DNA of 64,000 nucleotides. It comes from Nitrosomonas ureae. Its GTDB lineage: Bacteria > Pseudomonadota > Gammaproteobacteria > Burkholderiales > Nitrosomonadaceae. Made by a program: the position numbers and the translations under genes. The DNA lies in contig NZ_LT907782.1 in NCBI RefSeq assembly GCF_900206265.1, positions 2,418,001-2,482,000 of the forward strand, written 5' to 3'. Below the pieces are notes generated by a model, which had not been told where the DNA came from, did no database searches, and saw nothing but the letters and a program-made list of their open reading frames with translations. Shown here in pieces: positions 1 through 7,780 of this stretch. Numbering within the stretch: position 1 is the stretch's first letter; the number at the start of each line of letters is the position of its first letter.

Positions 1-491
1 CTTCGCGCCATAGCGATCTCGGGCAAAAGCTCAAGGTAAGCGTATTTTTGCAATTTGACAATAGAGAATCGGTACGATTAGGTATACCTTTGCCCAAGGG
101 CACAATGCGTGTGTATAAGCGCGATAAAATGAGCAATGCGCACTTCGTGGGTGAAGACTGGATTGATCACACGCCGATCAATGAGACTGTGCGGTTGAAA
201 CTGGGTCAATCGTTTGATGTGACAGCAGTCAGGAAGCAAACCGATTTCAAACAGTTGGGTGCTGGCAATAATACTATTAATCGCTTTGAAAGCGCTTATG
301 AAATTACGCTCAAGAATGCGAAGAAGGAAGCAGTTACGGTGCTTGTTCAAGAACCAATCCCGGGTGACTGGAAGATTATTGAAGAAAGTCAGTCGCATAG
401 TAAGCTTGCTAGCAATCTGGCGGTGTGGAAAGTAGAAGTGCCTGCGGAAGGATCTGCCTTACTCAAATATCGTGTGCAGATAAGATACTGA
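1..491 (+). CDS. DUF4139 domain protein, C-terminal part (5' end outside window)
   Basis: The reading frame is open from base 3, upstream of the first possible start (TTG at 48), so the gene begins outside the window. The visible ~163 residues match the C-terminal half of DUF4139 proteins. They contain the LPKGTMRVYKRD segment, a 'GEDWIDHTP' stretch, a 'LGQSFDVTAVR' stretch, and a final W-x-V-x-VPA-EG followed by a 'KYRVQIRY' end typical of the last beta strands of this domain. Members are usually secreted or envelope proteins of unknown biochemical role. The signal peptide, if any, is not visible. The next gene is on the other strand and converges on it. Confidence 0.75.
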   Translation, partial: SRHSDLGQKLKVSVFLQFDNRESVRLGIPLPKGTMRVYKRDKMSNAHFVGEDWIDHTPINETVRLKLGQSFDVTAVRKQTDFKQLGAGNNTINRFESAYEITLKNAKKEAVTVLVQEPIPGDWKIIEESQSHSKLASNLAVWKVEVPAEGSALLKYRVQIRY

Positions 492-539
492 ATGTATTTC
501 TGGTTTATTAAGAACTTCTTGCCCAATTTATCTTCTATT

Positions 540-1577
540 CTATGCGGTCTTAGTATCAGAAGTATAATTATCCTTTTTGATTTTTCTAAGCCAGATTAGA
601 ACCATACCGGCAATACCGCCCGCTGCATCAATAAAAAAATCTGCTACGAGAGGAGTGCGGCCTTCGATATAGAGTTGTGCAAGCTCAGTGCCGGCAGCAA
701 GAGAAAAAATGATGAATATCACGCGGCCTAAGGATTCTTGCGTCATCATCAAGGCGATAATTAAACCCAGCAAAAGAAAGGAACAAAAATGCCAGATCTT
801 GGATAAATTCCATAGGATAGTGGCTTTAAGAGGCTCACTCTGCGTGTGAAAGTGTGTTTTTACTTCATCGGATACCTGATTCTTGGTATCTCCCGGAAAA
901 GTTGTTCCAACGATTATGGAAATGAAGGTGCAAACTAATAATAAACGCAGAAAAATACTGTGTTTCCTGTTAAAAAGGCATGAGCCTGTCAGCAGCAGAA
1001 AAAACACCCCCCATGCCAATAGCGTGATGTTTCTGGTCATCGTAAACATCCGAGTTTCACGGACTGGGTAAAGTTTGATATCGTTTACCTGGAATGAGCC
1101 GGTAGCTTGACTTAATTGTGCGATTATTCGGACGCTCTGGGTTTCAGGTGAAACAGTAAAAATGCCTTGATAGTTTTTCCAACCATGGGTACCTGTCAGC
1201 GCTACGACCACGGTGGATAGGTCCCAACGCTCCTTCTTTTCATCAACCTGCAGTAATAGAAGTCTGGCCTGATTCCAAGGTTTCTCGCCAGCTACGACAT
1301 CGTTGCATTTCACCTTGGCGGATAGCAATAAAATCGTACCCGGAGTAATCTCCGGGATGTTCTGATAAATGCTGGTTATGGCTGTTGCATTATTGGAAAA
1401 AAGAGTGAATCCGGTACTGGTAAGATCAACTCGATTATTCCCGAAAACTTTGTACTGCCAATGGTTGGTTAAGAGCTCAGTTCCGCTTTGTTCAAACTGG
1501 GTGATCCAAGTATGGGATGCGATGGTGGCACCCGCTAATAAAATAAAAAACCAGCACTGTATTTTAAACAGCGACAT
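540..1577 (-). CDS. VanZ-like membrane protein with an N-terminal extracytoplasmic domain
   Basis: 345 residues. An N-terminal hydrophobic segment is followed by ~150 residues predicted to lie outside the cytoplasm, with a beta-sandwich look (possibly carbohydrate-binding-like). Four or five membrane segments follow from about residue 180. The last ~110 residues carry VanZ-family signatures: 'WHFCSFLLLGL', then 'AAGTELAQLYIEGRTP', then 'DFFIDAAGGIAGM'. VanZ-like proteins are membrane proteins of poorly defined role. They are linked to teicoplanin resistance in one system but are common beside exopolysaccharide and envelope genes elsewhere. No clear Shine-Dalgarno sequence precedes the chosen ATG. 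The gene converges on the DUF4139 gene. Family call is good; function unknown. Confidence 0.7.
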   Translation of the reverse strand: MSLFKIQCWFFILLAGATIASHTWITQFEQSGTELLTNHWQYKVFGNNRVDLTSTGFTLFSNNATAITSIYQNIPEITPGTILLLSAKVKCNDVVAGEKPWNQARLLLLQVDEKKERWDLSTVVVALTGTHGWKNYQGIFTVSPETQSVRIIAQLSQATGSFQVNDIKLYPVRETRMFTMTRNITLLAWGVFFLLLTGSCLFNRKHSIFLRLLLVCTFISIIVGTTFPGDTKNQVSDEVKTHFHTQSEPLKATILWNLSKIWHFCSFLLLGLIIALMMTQESLGRVIFIIFSLAAGTELAQLYIEGRTPLVADFFIDAAGGIAGMVLIWLRKIKKDNYTSDTKTA

Positions 1578-1751
1578 GCATCAGACGCTGTTGCGCAACA
1601 ATACGATGTAATCTGTGCGGCTATCAAATTCAGGGAAAATAAACATGCTCTTTTATGCATTGTGAAGGTTTGTAACAGATTCCCTGTATATGCAAGTTGT
1701 ACAATACTGTTTTTTGCGCGGGCAAAGCGATTTGAGCGTTATTTGTTTGGT

Positions 1752-1826
1752 CTAGAAATACTGAACCATTAAGCTGATGTATCCAGCGGCAAAAATAATG
1801 AGCACAATAATCACGAGCTTTTTCAT
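1752..1826 (-). CDS. Possible 24-residue single-span membrane peptide
   Basis: A short ORF reads MKKLVIIVLIIFAAGYISLM and ends VQYF. It has two basic residues, a hydrophobic stretch of about 16 residues and a short polar tail. An AAAGGA Shine-Dalgarno sequence lies 9 bases before the ATG, which is stronger than those of several neighbouring long genes. It sits alone in the 350-base gap between the glycosylase and VanZ genes. Nothing about function can be read from the sequence. It could be a small membrane regulator or a chance ORF. The hydrophobic composition together with the ribosome site makes it more likely real. Confidence 0.45.
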   Translation of the reverse strand: MKKLVIIVLIIFAAGYISLMVQYF

Positions 1827-1927
1827 CGAATGAATTCCTTTCAGTGAGAGATTAATTAGCTGTTGCTGTATTGTAGCGTATAAGTAAAACGCATCCTGGG
1901 CTGTGTCGTCAAGTGTTTTGCATTGCT

Positions 1928-2533
1928 TTATCGAATGGGTGGGCAGTGTGCTTCTAATGCCAGTTTAATCATTTGATGCCATGTTTTGCATTTCTCATCG
2001 GATGATAATCTTGCGTTAGCAGGACTCGTGGAGGGTAGTCTTAACAGGGCTATCGATCCTAGCTTGATGCTTGGAGTCACGTTACGCCTAAAGCAGGTCT
2101 CTGCTTTTCCACCATTAAAAAATACGTGTGTGAGGTGCGGATGTAATGCAAAAAAGGCTGGGAAATTGTTGACAATCTGCGTGCCAGTTTCAATCATTGA
2201 ATCCAGGCTTCCAGCACGATTGCAGGATTTGAGCACATCCCATAGTGCGATGGGCGATGATTCCAGAGCGATTATCTTTTCTTCATAGTGCGAATTTACT
2301 TGGATTTGCAACAAAGGGGCGATGATTGGCCAAAAGGCATTGCGTGGATGCGCGTAATATTGATTCGCGGCAAGTGAGGCTTCACCGGGCATGCTGCCGA
2401 GAATCAGAATTTTTGCATGCCTGCCTGCAATGGGGGCAAAGCTGTGGATAGTTGGCACGATGAATCGAGGCCTATCAAACCAGCTTATCGACGTAATAAT
2501 GCCTCGAGGCATTGCATTGTTGATCCAGTTCAT
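1928..2533 (-). CDS. Uracil-DNA glycosylase superfamily, DNA-deoxyinosine (hypoxanthine) glycosylase type
   Basis: 201 residues from the ATG at 2533. The core begins near residue 30 with 'HSFAPIAGRHAKILILGSMP', followed by 'GEASLAANQYYAHPRNAFWP' and, near the end, 'RLPSTSPANA'. These are the catalytic and leaving loops of the hypoxanthine-DNA glycosylase branch of the UDG superfamily, which removes deaminated bases during base-excision repair. The chosen start overlaps the end of the mutase gene by 59 bases. Family members usually begin just before the 'SFAPIA' strand, so a downstream GTG (about 2455) is a real alternative. It is probably the last gene of a leftward five-gene cluster starting at 5531. 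Confidence 0.75.
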   Translation of the reverse strand: MNWINNAMPRGIITSISWFDRPRFIVPTIHSFAPIAGRHAKILILGSMPGEASLAANQYYAHPRNAFWPIIAPLLQIQVNSHYEEKIIALESSPIALWDVLKSCNRAGSLDSMIETGTQIVNNFPAFFALHPHLTHVFFNGGKAETCFRRNVTPSIKLGSIALLRLPSTSPANARLSSDEKCKTWHQMIKLALEAHCPPIR

Positions 2534-3170
2534 ACACCATGGGTCGACCGGTAGCCAGTTTCAACTTCATGACTTGTGCGGGTGTAAGATGATCCAGCAG
2601 CATCATCAATGCGCGCAGGGTGTTGCGATGAGAGACGATTAGCACATGTTTTCCTTGCCGGATTTCCGGTTGAATCATATCCTGCCAATAAGGTTTGAGG
2701 CGCACAAGGGTTTGTTGCAAACTCTCCCCCGTTGGCAGTTCATTGCGGTCAATAGAGGCATAATCGGATTGATTACCGGGATAACGGTAATCTCCTTTAC
2801 TCAGGCTGGGGGGAGCGGCGTCAAATTTGATTTGACAGCCCAGAATCGGCCAAATGCCGAATTGCTTGATCGCCGACCAACGTCCCATGCCTTCCAGTGC
2901 CCCGTAATGACGCTCGTTTAAATGCCAGGTTTGCAGCACCGGAATATCCAGATGCATAGCCGCCAAGACAATGCGTGAAGTTGATGTGGCGCGTTGCAAT
3001 ACGGAAGTAAAACACACATCAAATGTAAAGCCTGCGCGTTTCAGCAAGTAGGCCGCTTGTTCAGCTTCCTGTTCACCTTTTGGGCTCAGTGCTACATCGC
3101 TCCAGCCGGTGAATTTTTTGTCACGATTCCAGATACTTTGTCCATGACGCAGCAGCACCAGCTTTGTCAT
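2475..3170 (-). CDS. gpmA: 2,3-bisphosphoglycerate-dependent phosphoglycerate mutase
   Basis: 231 residues. It interconverts 3- and 2-phosphoglycerate in glycolysis and gluconeogenesis. Visible motifs are the phosphohistidine loop LRHGQSIWN at residues ~7-15, 'FTGWSDVALSPKG' and 'NERHYGALEG'. The second catalytic histidine appears as 'IVSHRNTLRAL', where most family members have GNS in place of RNT. I chose the ATG just before TKLVLLRHG. A longer in-frame ORF reaches 3287 but would add 39 residues that do not look like the family and would overlap the desaturase gene by 76 bases. It lies 41 bases downstream of the desaturase gene and overlaps the glycosylase start. Confidence 0.88.
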   Translation of the reverse strand: MTKLVLLRHGQSIWNRDKKFTGWSDVALSPKGEQEAEQAAYLLKRAGFTFDVCFTSVLQRATSTSRIVLAAMHLDIPVLQTWHLNERHYGALEGMGRWSAIKQFGIWPILGCQIKFDAAPPSLSKGDYRYPGNQSDYASIDRNELPTGESLQQTLVRLKPYWQDMIQPEIRQGKHVLIVSHRNTLRALMMLLDHLTPAQVMKLKLATGRPMVYELDQQCNASRHYYVDKLV

Positions 3171-3211
3171 GTTTTGCCGAGAAGTTTTTTGCAATGGGAT
3201 AGCTTCTGGCA

Positions 3212-4297
3212 TTAGTTGCTTTGCCGCTGTGAGGGATGTGTGGCGGCTTCGGATGATTCGCGCCAGATTTGTTTTAATGCTGGCCATAAGCCGCTGCGCA
3301 GTGTTTGGATATACTGGGAATTGTCTGTCAGATTATTGACCAAGCGACGCTGAGCCTTGCCAAGATTATGGTACGGCATGCTCATAAAGAGATGGTGCGT
3401 AGCATGGTAACGCAGACCGACGGGCGCCCACAGCGGCGTAATCAGGAAATTGCCGGGAATATTGATCGAATCCAGATACTGCTCAGCTAATGTCATTTTG
3501 CGATCTCCGGGATTGCGATAAGCATGAGCAGCCAATGTACGCAATGAATTGAGGATAAAAACAGTTACTGCGATCAAATACCAGAGTATCAATAACGAAT
3601 AGGGGAAAACCTCCAATATCACCAATGCGATGACAGTTGTGCCAAACAAGCAAGCAGCGATTTCTTGCCGCCGCCAATTGAGGTCGTTGCGAACAGCATT
3701 TTCAGCACGCCGGTAAGTTGGATCAATCGTCAATGACGATGCACGTTCCCATACAACTTTGCGTAGCGGAGGAATCAGATAAGCGAGAGGGGTCAATACC
3801 ACAAACCGTATTGCCAGAAAGATTGGGATCAGCAGCGACAATAGCACATATACCACTATTTCTCGGGGTTTACGCGTCGCAAACGGCAGATATTCCCCAT
3901 CAGCATGGGTGCCATATACATCCGGTTTGTGATGGTCATTATGTACGCCATCATAAGTAAACGAAGGGATCATGAATGGGATGCCACTCAAGGTATTCCA
4001 TGCCAGGCGGAAGTTTTGGAACGTGCCTTTTTTCAAATGTGCTAGCTCATGTACAAAAATTGCCGAGCGGTATAACGCCAGCACAGCGACGACAAAACTA
4101 CCCAGTTGCCACAGTGATAAAAACGGAGAAAACAATGCAGTAAAGAAAGCGGCCCAGCCCAGAGTGACATGAAACAGAAAATCAACCCAATATATCCACG
4201 GATTCGGCGTCATCAGGTCGCGCACCAGATGATGTGCTTCCCGCAATGGAAACTCCTTGACGTAAGAGGTTTTCTGCTCAATAGCTTGTTCAGTCAC
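3212..4297 (-). CDS. Membrane fatty-acid desaturase family protein
   Basis: 361 residues with four or more membrane segments (about 40-90 and 190-250). Three histidine clusters hold the presumed di-iron site: 'HELAHLKKG' near residue 104, 'HNDHHKPD' near 145 and 'HATHHLFMSMPYHN' near 318. These are characteristic of acyl-lipid desaturases and related hydroxylases. The substrate could be a fatty acyl chain of a membrane lipid; the sequence does not tell which. The gene lies 22 bases after the HIT gene and 41 before gpmA, in a leftward cluster with a nucleotidyltransferase. That would fit modification of a lipid or head group (inference). Confidence 0.85.
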   Translation of the reverse strand: MTEQAIEQKTSYVKEFPLREAHHLVRDLMTPNPWIYWVDFLFHVTLGWAAFFTALFSPFLSLWQLGSFVVAVLALYRSAIFVHELAHLKKGTFQNFRLAWNTLSGIPFMIPSFTYDGVHNDHHKPDVYGTHADGEYLPFATRKPREIVVYVLLSLLIPIFLAIRFVVLTPLAYLIPPLRKVVWERASSLTIDPTYRRAENAVRNDLNWRRQEIAACLFGTTVIALVILEVFPYSLLILWYLIAVTVFILNSLRTLAAHAYRNPGDRKMTLAEQYLDSINIPGNFLITPLWAPVGLRYHATHHLFMSMPYHNLGKAQRRLVNNLTDNSQYIQTLRSGLWPALKQIWRESSEAATHPSQRQSN

Positions 4298-4319
4298 TTG
4301 TTGTCTCGCATCCTTACAG

Positions 4320-4775
4320 TTACGGCCAGCAGGTTCGGAGGTGTTCCATAATCTGTTGATTGATCGCTGTGTCCGTTTTGTTGATTTGACTCAGGTTCGG
4401 TACAGCTGGCCAACCTGCATCAATGAATTCCACTCCGGCAAATGACTTAGAGTGGGCATAGCGTGGCAGCACATGAAAATGCACGTCCGGATCAACCATC
4501 ATCAGCATCAGATAATTGATTTTGTCATATTGAAAAGCCCGGCTGAGCGTTAATTCAATATGATGGGTTACCTCATGGAGTTCTGTAAAACTCGCCACAC
4601 TCAATCCCGAGAAAGCTTGAGCCGACTCATGTGCGACTAAAACCAGCGCACCCAGTGTAGCTTGTGCGGGGCGTAGTAATACTGACCAGTATTGATATGC
4701 CCGGATTACTGTTTCCGGCGCACCGAACTTGCGCATGGTAGCATTGCAATTTGATGAAATCGAATTCTGCATCAT
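4320..4775 (-). CDS. HIT-family (histidine triad) nucleotide-binding protein
   Basis: 151 residues. The HIT-like core is seen in 'LGALVLVAHESAQAF' and in the nucleotide-binding strand 'DVHFHVLPRYAHSKSF' near residue 112. HIT proteins hydrolyse or transfer nucleotides from dinucleoside polyphosphates or nucleoside phosphoramidates. The triad H-x-H-x-H reads H-F-H-V-L here, so the third histidine is replaced by leucine. Some diverged HIT proteins show this, but it leaves the exact reaction open. It starts 6 bases after the nucleotidyltransferase stop, so the two are almost certainly co-transcribed and may act on the same nucleotide-activated compound (inference). Confidence 0.78.
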   Translation of the reverse strand: MMQNSISSNCNATMRKFGAPETVIRAYQYWSVLLRPAQATLGALVLVAHESAQAFSGLSVASFTELHEVTHHIELTLSRAFQYDKINYLMLMMVDPDVHFHVLPRYAHSKSFAGVEFIDAGWPAVPNLSQINKTDTAINQQIMEHLRTCWP

Positions 4776-4781
4776 ACGAAT

Positions 4782-5531
4782 TTACTCGCTAAAAATAATC
4801 CCCGCCCGCGCCAAGTCTTCGATAAAATCGATTTCGCACCAACGAAAGCCTCTGATAGAACAGGAATTTACTAAATGTTGCTTGGCTAGGCGATCAATAA
4901 TCGATAAATACCATGATTTGAGTTCCGCCGGATGACGCAAAGCCTCTTCCACAGCCTTACGAAACATATGTGCACCTTGCTCGCGGAAATAAATCAAGCC
5001 GATCGATTCCGCATTGATTTGATGTGGCGGCACGATTTTACTGACTTGCCGTACCCAGCGATCAGTGTCCAATTGCACCTTCATATCGTCAGCGTCATAA
5101 ACGTCCTTATCATCTATACTCAGTGTAATGGGCGCAGGCTCTGAATTCAAGACTTTGCTCAGCAACGCCGATTCGATTACGGTATCGCCGTTTAGCAACA
5201 AAAAATTGCCATCCATTTCAGCGCGTGCAATCCAGCAGCTTGCCAGATTATCCGCTACCTCATAAAAGGGGTTAAACAGAATTTTAATCTTGGGATGGTT
5301 GGCGTAACGTTGTTGCAACAACGCCTCAATCAAAGCCACCTGAAAGCCGGTAATAATTGTAATATCATTTACACCCACAGCTAGCAAAGCATCAATTTGC
5401 CAAGCCAGCACAGGTTTATCGGAAACTGGCAATAAGCATTTCGGTGTATTCTCGGTTAGCGGCAACAAACGGCGACCCTGCCCGGCGCTCAGAATGATGG
5501 CTTTAATCGGTTTCGTGACTGGGTTCGTCAT
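4782..5531 (-). CDS. Sugar/phosphocholine-type nucleotidyltransferase
   Basis: 249 residues from the ATG preceding TNPVTKPIKAIILSAGQG. The N-terminal nucleotide-binding signature 'LSAGQGRRLLPLTENTPKCL' continues with 'LPVSDKPVL'. An 'LLNGDTVIES' metal-binding stretch lies near residue 117. This is the Rossmann-like NTP_transferase family. The compact length and the lack of a C-terminal beta-helix resemble LicC-type CTP:phosphocholine cytidylyltransferases more than glucose-1-phosphate enzymes. A TTG 11 codons upstream (5564) is possible but less natural. It is the first gene of a tight leftward cluster with HIT, desaturase, gpmA and glycosylase. Substrate not determined. Confidence 0.8.
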   Translation of the reverse strand: MTNPVTKPIKAIILSAGQGRRLLPLTENTPKCLLPVSDKPVLAWQIDALLAVGVNDITIITGFQVALIEALLQQRYANHPKIKILFNPFYEVADNLASCWIARAEMDGNFLLLNGDTVIESALLSKVLNSEPAPITLSIDDKDVYDADDMKVQLDTDRWVRQVSKIVPPHQINAESIGLIYFREQGAHMFRKAVEEALRHPAELKSWYLSIIDRLAKQHLVNSCSIRGFRWCEIDFIEDLARAGIIFSE

Positions 5532-5622
5532 AGATAAGATGATTTTAAGGTACTTTTCATGCAACGCGGTAATAGCAATACAGCATTGTAACCAAGTTTG
5601 GATTTAGTGAGTGCGGTATGCT

Positions 5623-6780
5623 TTAAAAAGAAAGACTGCTGGTCTGCTTTAGTTCTGCAACAATGTGCTGGGTGGCACGCAAGAAATTGTCAACTTGTTC
5701 TAGCGTATTACTGCGTCCCAAACTGACACGCACCGCGCAGCGTGCAAGCATCGGGTCGACCTGCATGGCATTCAGCACGTGACTTTGTCCCGGATTTACG
5801 CTGGAACAGGCGGCTCCGGCGGCAACGGCAAAACCGGCTTTATCCAGTTTAACCACCAGCGTGTCGCCTTCAATATCCGGTAATGCAAAATAACACGTGT
5901 TGGGAATACGCGCAGCAGCAGTGCCAAAAATTGTTGCATCCATACTTGCTAGCCCTTTTTCCAACTGATCCCGCAATATTGAGACATGCTGTGCGGTTTC
6001 GGCCATACGTGCTTGTGCCAATTCGCACGCGACGCCAAAACCTACAATTGCAGGTACATTCTCGGTACCGGAGCGCAATCCGTTTTCATGTCCACCGCCA
6101 TAGATCAGCGGTTTCAATAACAACCGTTTGTCGACGATCAATGCCGCCGCACCTTTGGGGCCATAAACCTTGTGCGCGGAAAGTGTCATGGCATGCACTT
6201 TGAGCGCCGAAAAATCAAGCGGAATTTTGCCCAATCCCTGAATCGCATCGGTGTGTACATAAGCGCCATGTGAGCGCGCCGATTCGGCGATAGAGGCAAC
6301 ATCCTGAATCACGCCGGTTTCGTTATTGGCCAACATTACCGCAACCAATCCCGGTTTGTGTTTTTGCATTGCATTACCCGCCGCATCCAGATCCACTTGT
6401 CCGGATGTATTAACCGCCAGTTGATGCATCGCCCACGCATCGCAACTGCGGCGAGAAAGCGCTTGAGCCGGTTTCAACACACAAGGATGCTCAATCGCGC
6501 TGATGAAAAGATTGCCGGGTTTCAAACTATCCGCTGCACCGCGGATAAACAAGTTATTTGCTTCCGAGCCGCCACTGGTGAAAATCACCTGCGCCGGATG
6601 CACCCCTGCCGCATCCGCTACCTGCCTCCGTGCCTTGTCAATGGCACGGCGCGCGTTCAAACCATATCCGTGGCGACTGGAGGCGTTGCCGAATTCTCGT
6701 TGAAAGTAAGGCAGCATGGCCTCCAATACAGCGTCATCAATACGGGTGGTGGCGTTATGGTCGAAATAGACTGGTTCCAT
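5623..6780 (-). CDS. Cysteine desulfurase (NifS/IscS family)
   Basis: 385 residues. This PLP enzyme takes sulfur from cysteine as a persulfide for Fe-S clusters or thio-cofactors. The sequence shows 'YFDHNATTRID' at the N-terminus and 'TSGGSEANNLFIRG' near residue 69. The PLP lysine lies in 'LSAHKVYGPKG' near 205, followed by 'RSGTENVPAIVGFG' and the persulfide cysteine in 'AAGAACSSVNPGQ' near 326. All key residues are present. No iscU, iscA or iscR lies beside it, so this is a stand-alone copy rather than part of an isc operon. A 183-base divergent gap separates it from the hypothetical gene at 6964. Confidence 0.9.
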   Translation of the reverse strand: MEPVYFDHNATTRIDDAVLEAMLPYFQREFGNASSRHGYGLNARRAIDKARRQVADAAGVHPAQVIFTSGGSEANNLFIRGAADSLKPGNLFISAIEHPCVLKPAQALSRRSCDAWAMHQLAVNTSGQVDLDAAGNAMQKHKPGLVAVMLANNETGVIQDVASIAESARSHGAYVHTDAIQGLGKIPLDFSALKVHAMTLSAHKVYGPKGAAALIVDKRLLLKPLIYGGGHENGLRSGTENVPAIVGFGVACELAQARMAETAQHVSILRDQLEKGLASMDATIFGTAAARIPNTCYFALPDIEGDTLVVKLDKAGFAVAAGAACSSVNPGQSHVLNAMQVDPMLARCAVRVSLGRSNTLEQVDNFLRATQHIVAELKQTSSLSF

Positions 6781-6915
6781 TCAGTTCATCTGTAAATTGG
6801 GAAATACAGTATGATAAACCTAAATGAATGTTTTTATGGTGCCGAGTATTTTATGTACTGCCTCCACCCCTATATGCCTGCCGAATGTTTTTCCCTAGAG
6901 TTCGCCAATATTGGA

Positions 6916-6924
6916 TGCTAGAAT
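6916..6924 (+). promoter_or_regulatory. Possible extended -10 element
   Basis: TGCTAGAAT fits an extended -10 (TGnTATAAT), about 40 bases before the ATG at 6964. No good -35 element is seen at the expected spacing. The gap is a divergent region where promoters in both directions are expected. Confidence 0.25.
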
Positions 6925-6963
6925 CATTTAAAGTCAACAATCAAATCAAGGGAGAACTGCATT

Positions 6964-7707
6964 ATGCTGGCAGAGAAGCGTTTATCTGAATTGGGTTTTA
7001 CACTCAGTCAGGCAATAGATTTTATCAATACAAATGTTAATCAGCCCCAAATCATCTTCGATGTAGCATCAGAACACGGTGTAAACACCAGAATGCTGAG
7101 TGAAATATCGGGTTATTCGAAAGACGTGGTTCATGAATACTTTTTAAACGCGGGCTATGACAGCGCGACGATAAATACGCAATTAAATACCAATCTTCTG
7201 GTGAATTCTAGTTTAGGTTCGTTGGAAAGTCTTGTCGCCTTTAATGAAAGAGAAGGTGTTTTATCGAATGCCTCGTTGCGTGAAGTGGTTAAGCCGGCAA
7301 TTGATACGAATTACGACTATGATGGGACTTTTGGCCCGGCAAACTTGAATCAATCTGATGACGGAGTTTATTCTTCAGGAGAGTTAGGTGTAGAAAACCT
7401 CAATGATGTTCTTGCAACCCATGACAACCTGGAGTCTTTGTTTTATGGTTCATTAATTAATATTTTTCTGGCACTTGACCAAACTGAACTGGATCAGATC
7501 AATATGTTTCCCACAGGTGATGATCCCGACGAGTTTCAGGTGCTTGTCCTTGAAGCATTGAGTGAATCACCTGCACCAGTTGTCTGGAATGATAAACAGC
7601 TGGCTGATCTGGTAACCGATGAAGCCATCAATCTTTTGGAAAGATACTGGGTTAGTGATCTCATCGGCGTGCTGGATCATAGTTTATTGGGATTAGCTTC
7701 AGCTTAA
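6964..7707 (+). CDS. Hypothetical helical protein, 247 residues
   Basis: I do not recognise a named family. A GGGAGA Shine-Dalgarno sequence precedes the ATG. Residues ~10-60 form a compact helical motif of the type 'AIDFINTNVNQPQIIFDVAS' followed by 'GVNTRMLSEISGYSKDVV'. In my recollection similar helical motifs occur in large secreted calcium-binding proteins. The rest is acidic with several D/N-rich turns ('NYDYDGTFGP') and no signal peptide or membrane segment. The end, 'GVLDHSLLGLASA', is short and hydrophobic. It is convergent with a lipoprotein gene. It could be a cytoplasmic protein or a leaderless secreted one; neither can be shown here. Confidence 0.6.
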   Translation: MLAEKRLSELGFTLSQAIDFINTNVNQPQIIFDVASEHGVNTRMLSEISGYSKDVVHEYFLNAGYDSATINTQLNTNLLVNSSLGSLESLVAFNEREGVLSNASLREVVKPAIDTNYDYDGTFGPANLNQSDDGVYSSGELGVENLNDVLATHDNLESLFYGSLINIFLALDQTELDQINMFPTGDDPDEFQVLVLEALSESPAPVVWNDKQLADLVTDEAINLLERYWVSDLIGVLDHSLLGLASA

Positions 7708-7736
7708 AAAGTATTATGAGATAGTGCAGTCTCATC

Positions 7737-7754
7737 ATGGCAGTATCCTGCCAT
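7737..7754. terminator. Short perfect hairpin between convergent genes
   Basis: ATGGCAG-TATC-CTGCCAT is a 7-bp perfect stem with a 4-base loop, 30 bases after the hypothetical gene and 27 bases from the end of the lipoprotein gene. There is no T-run on either side, so a terminator role is plausible but not proven. Confidence 0.4.
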
Positions 7755-7780
7755 TGATGAATGGTTTGAATCGCAAATGA

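Noticed and set aside
3171..3287. N-terminal 39-residue extension of the phosphoglycerate mutase frame
   Set aside because: It overlaps the desaturase gene and does not resemble the family; the ATG before TKLVLLRHG fits.
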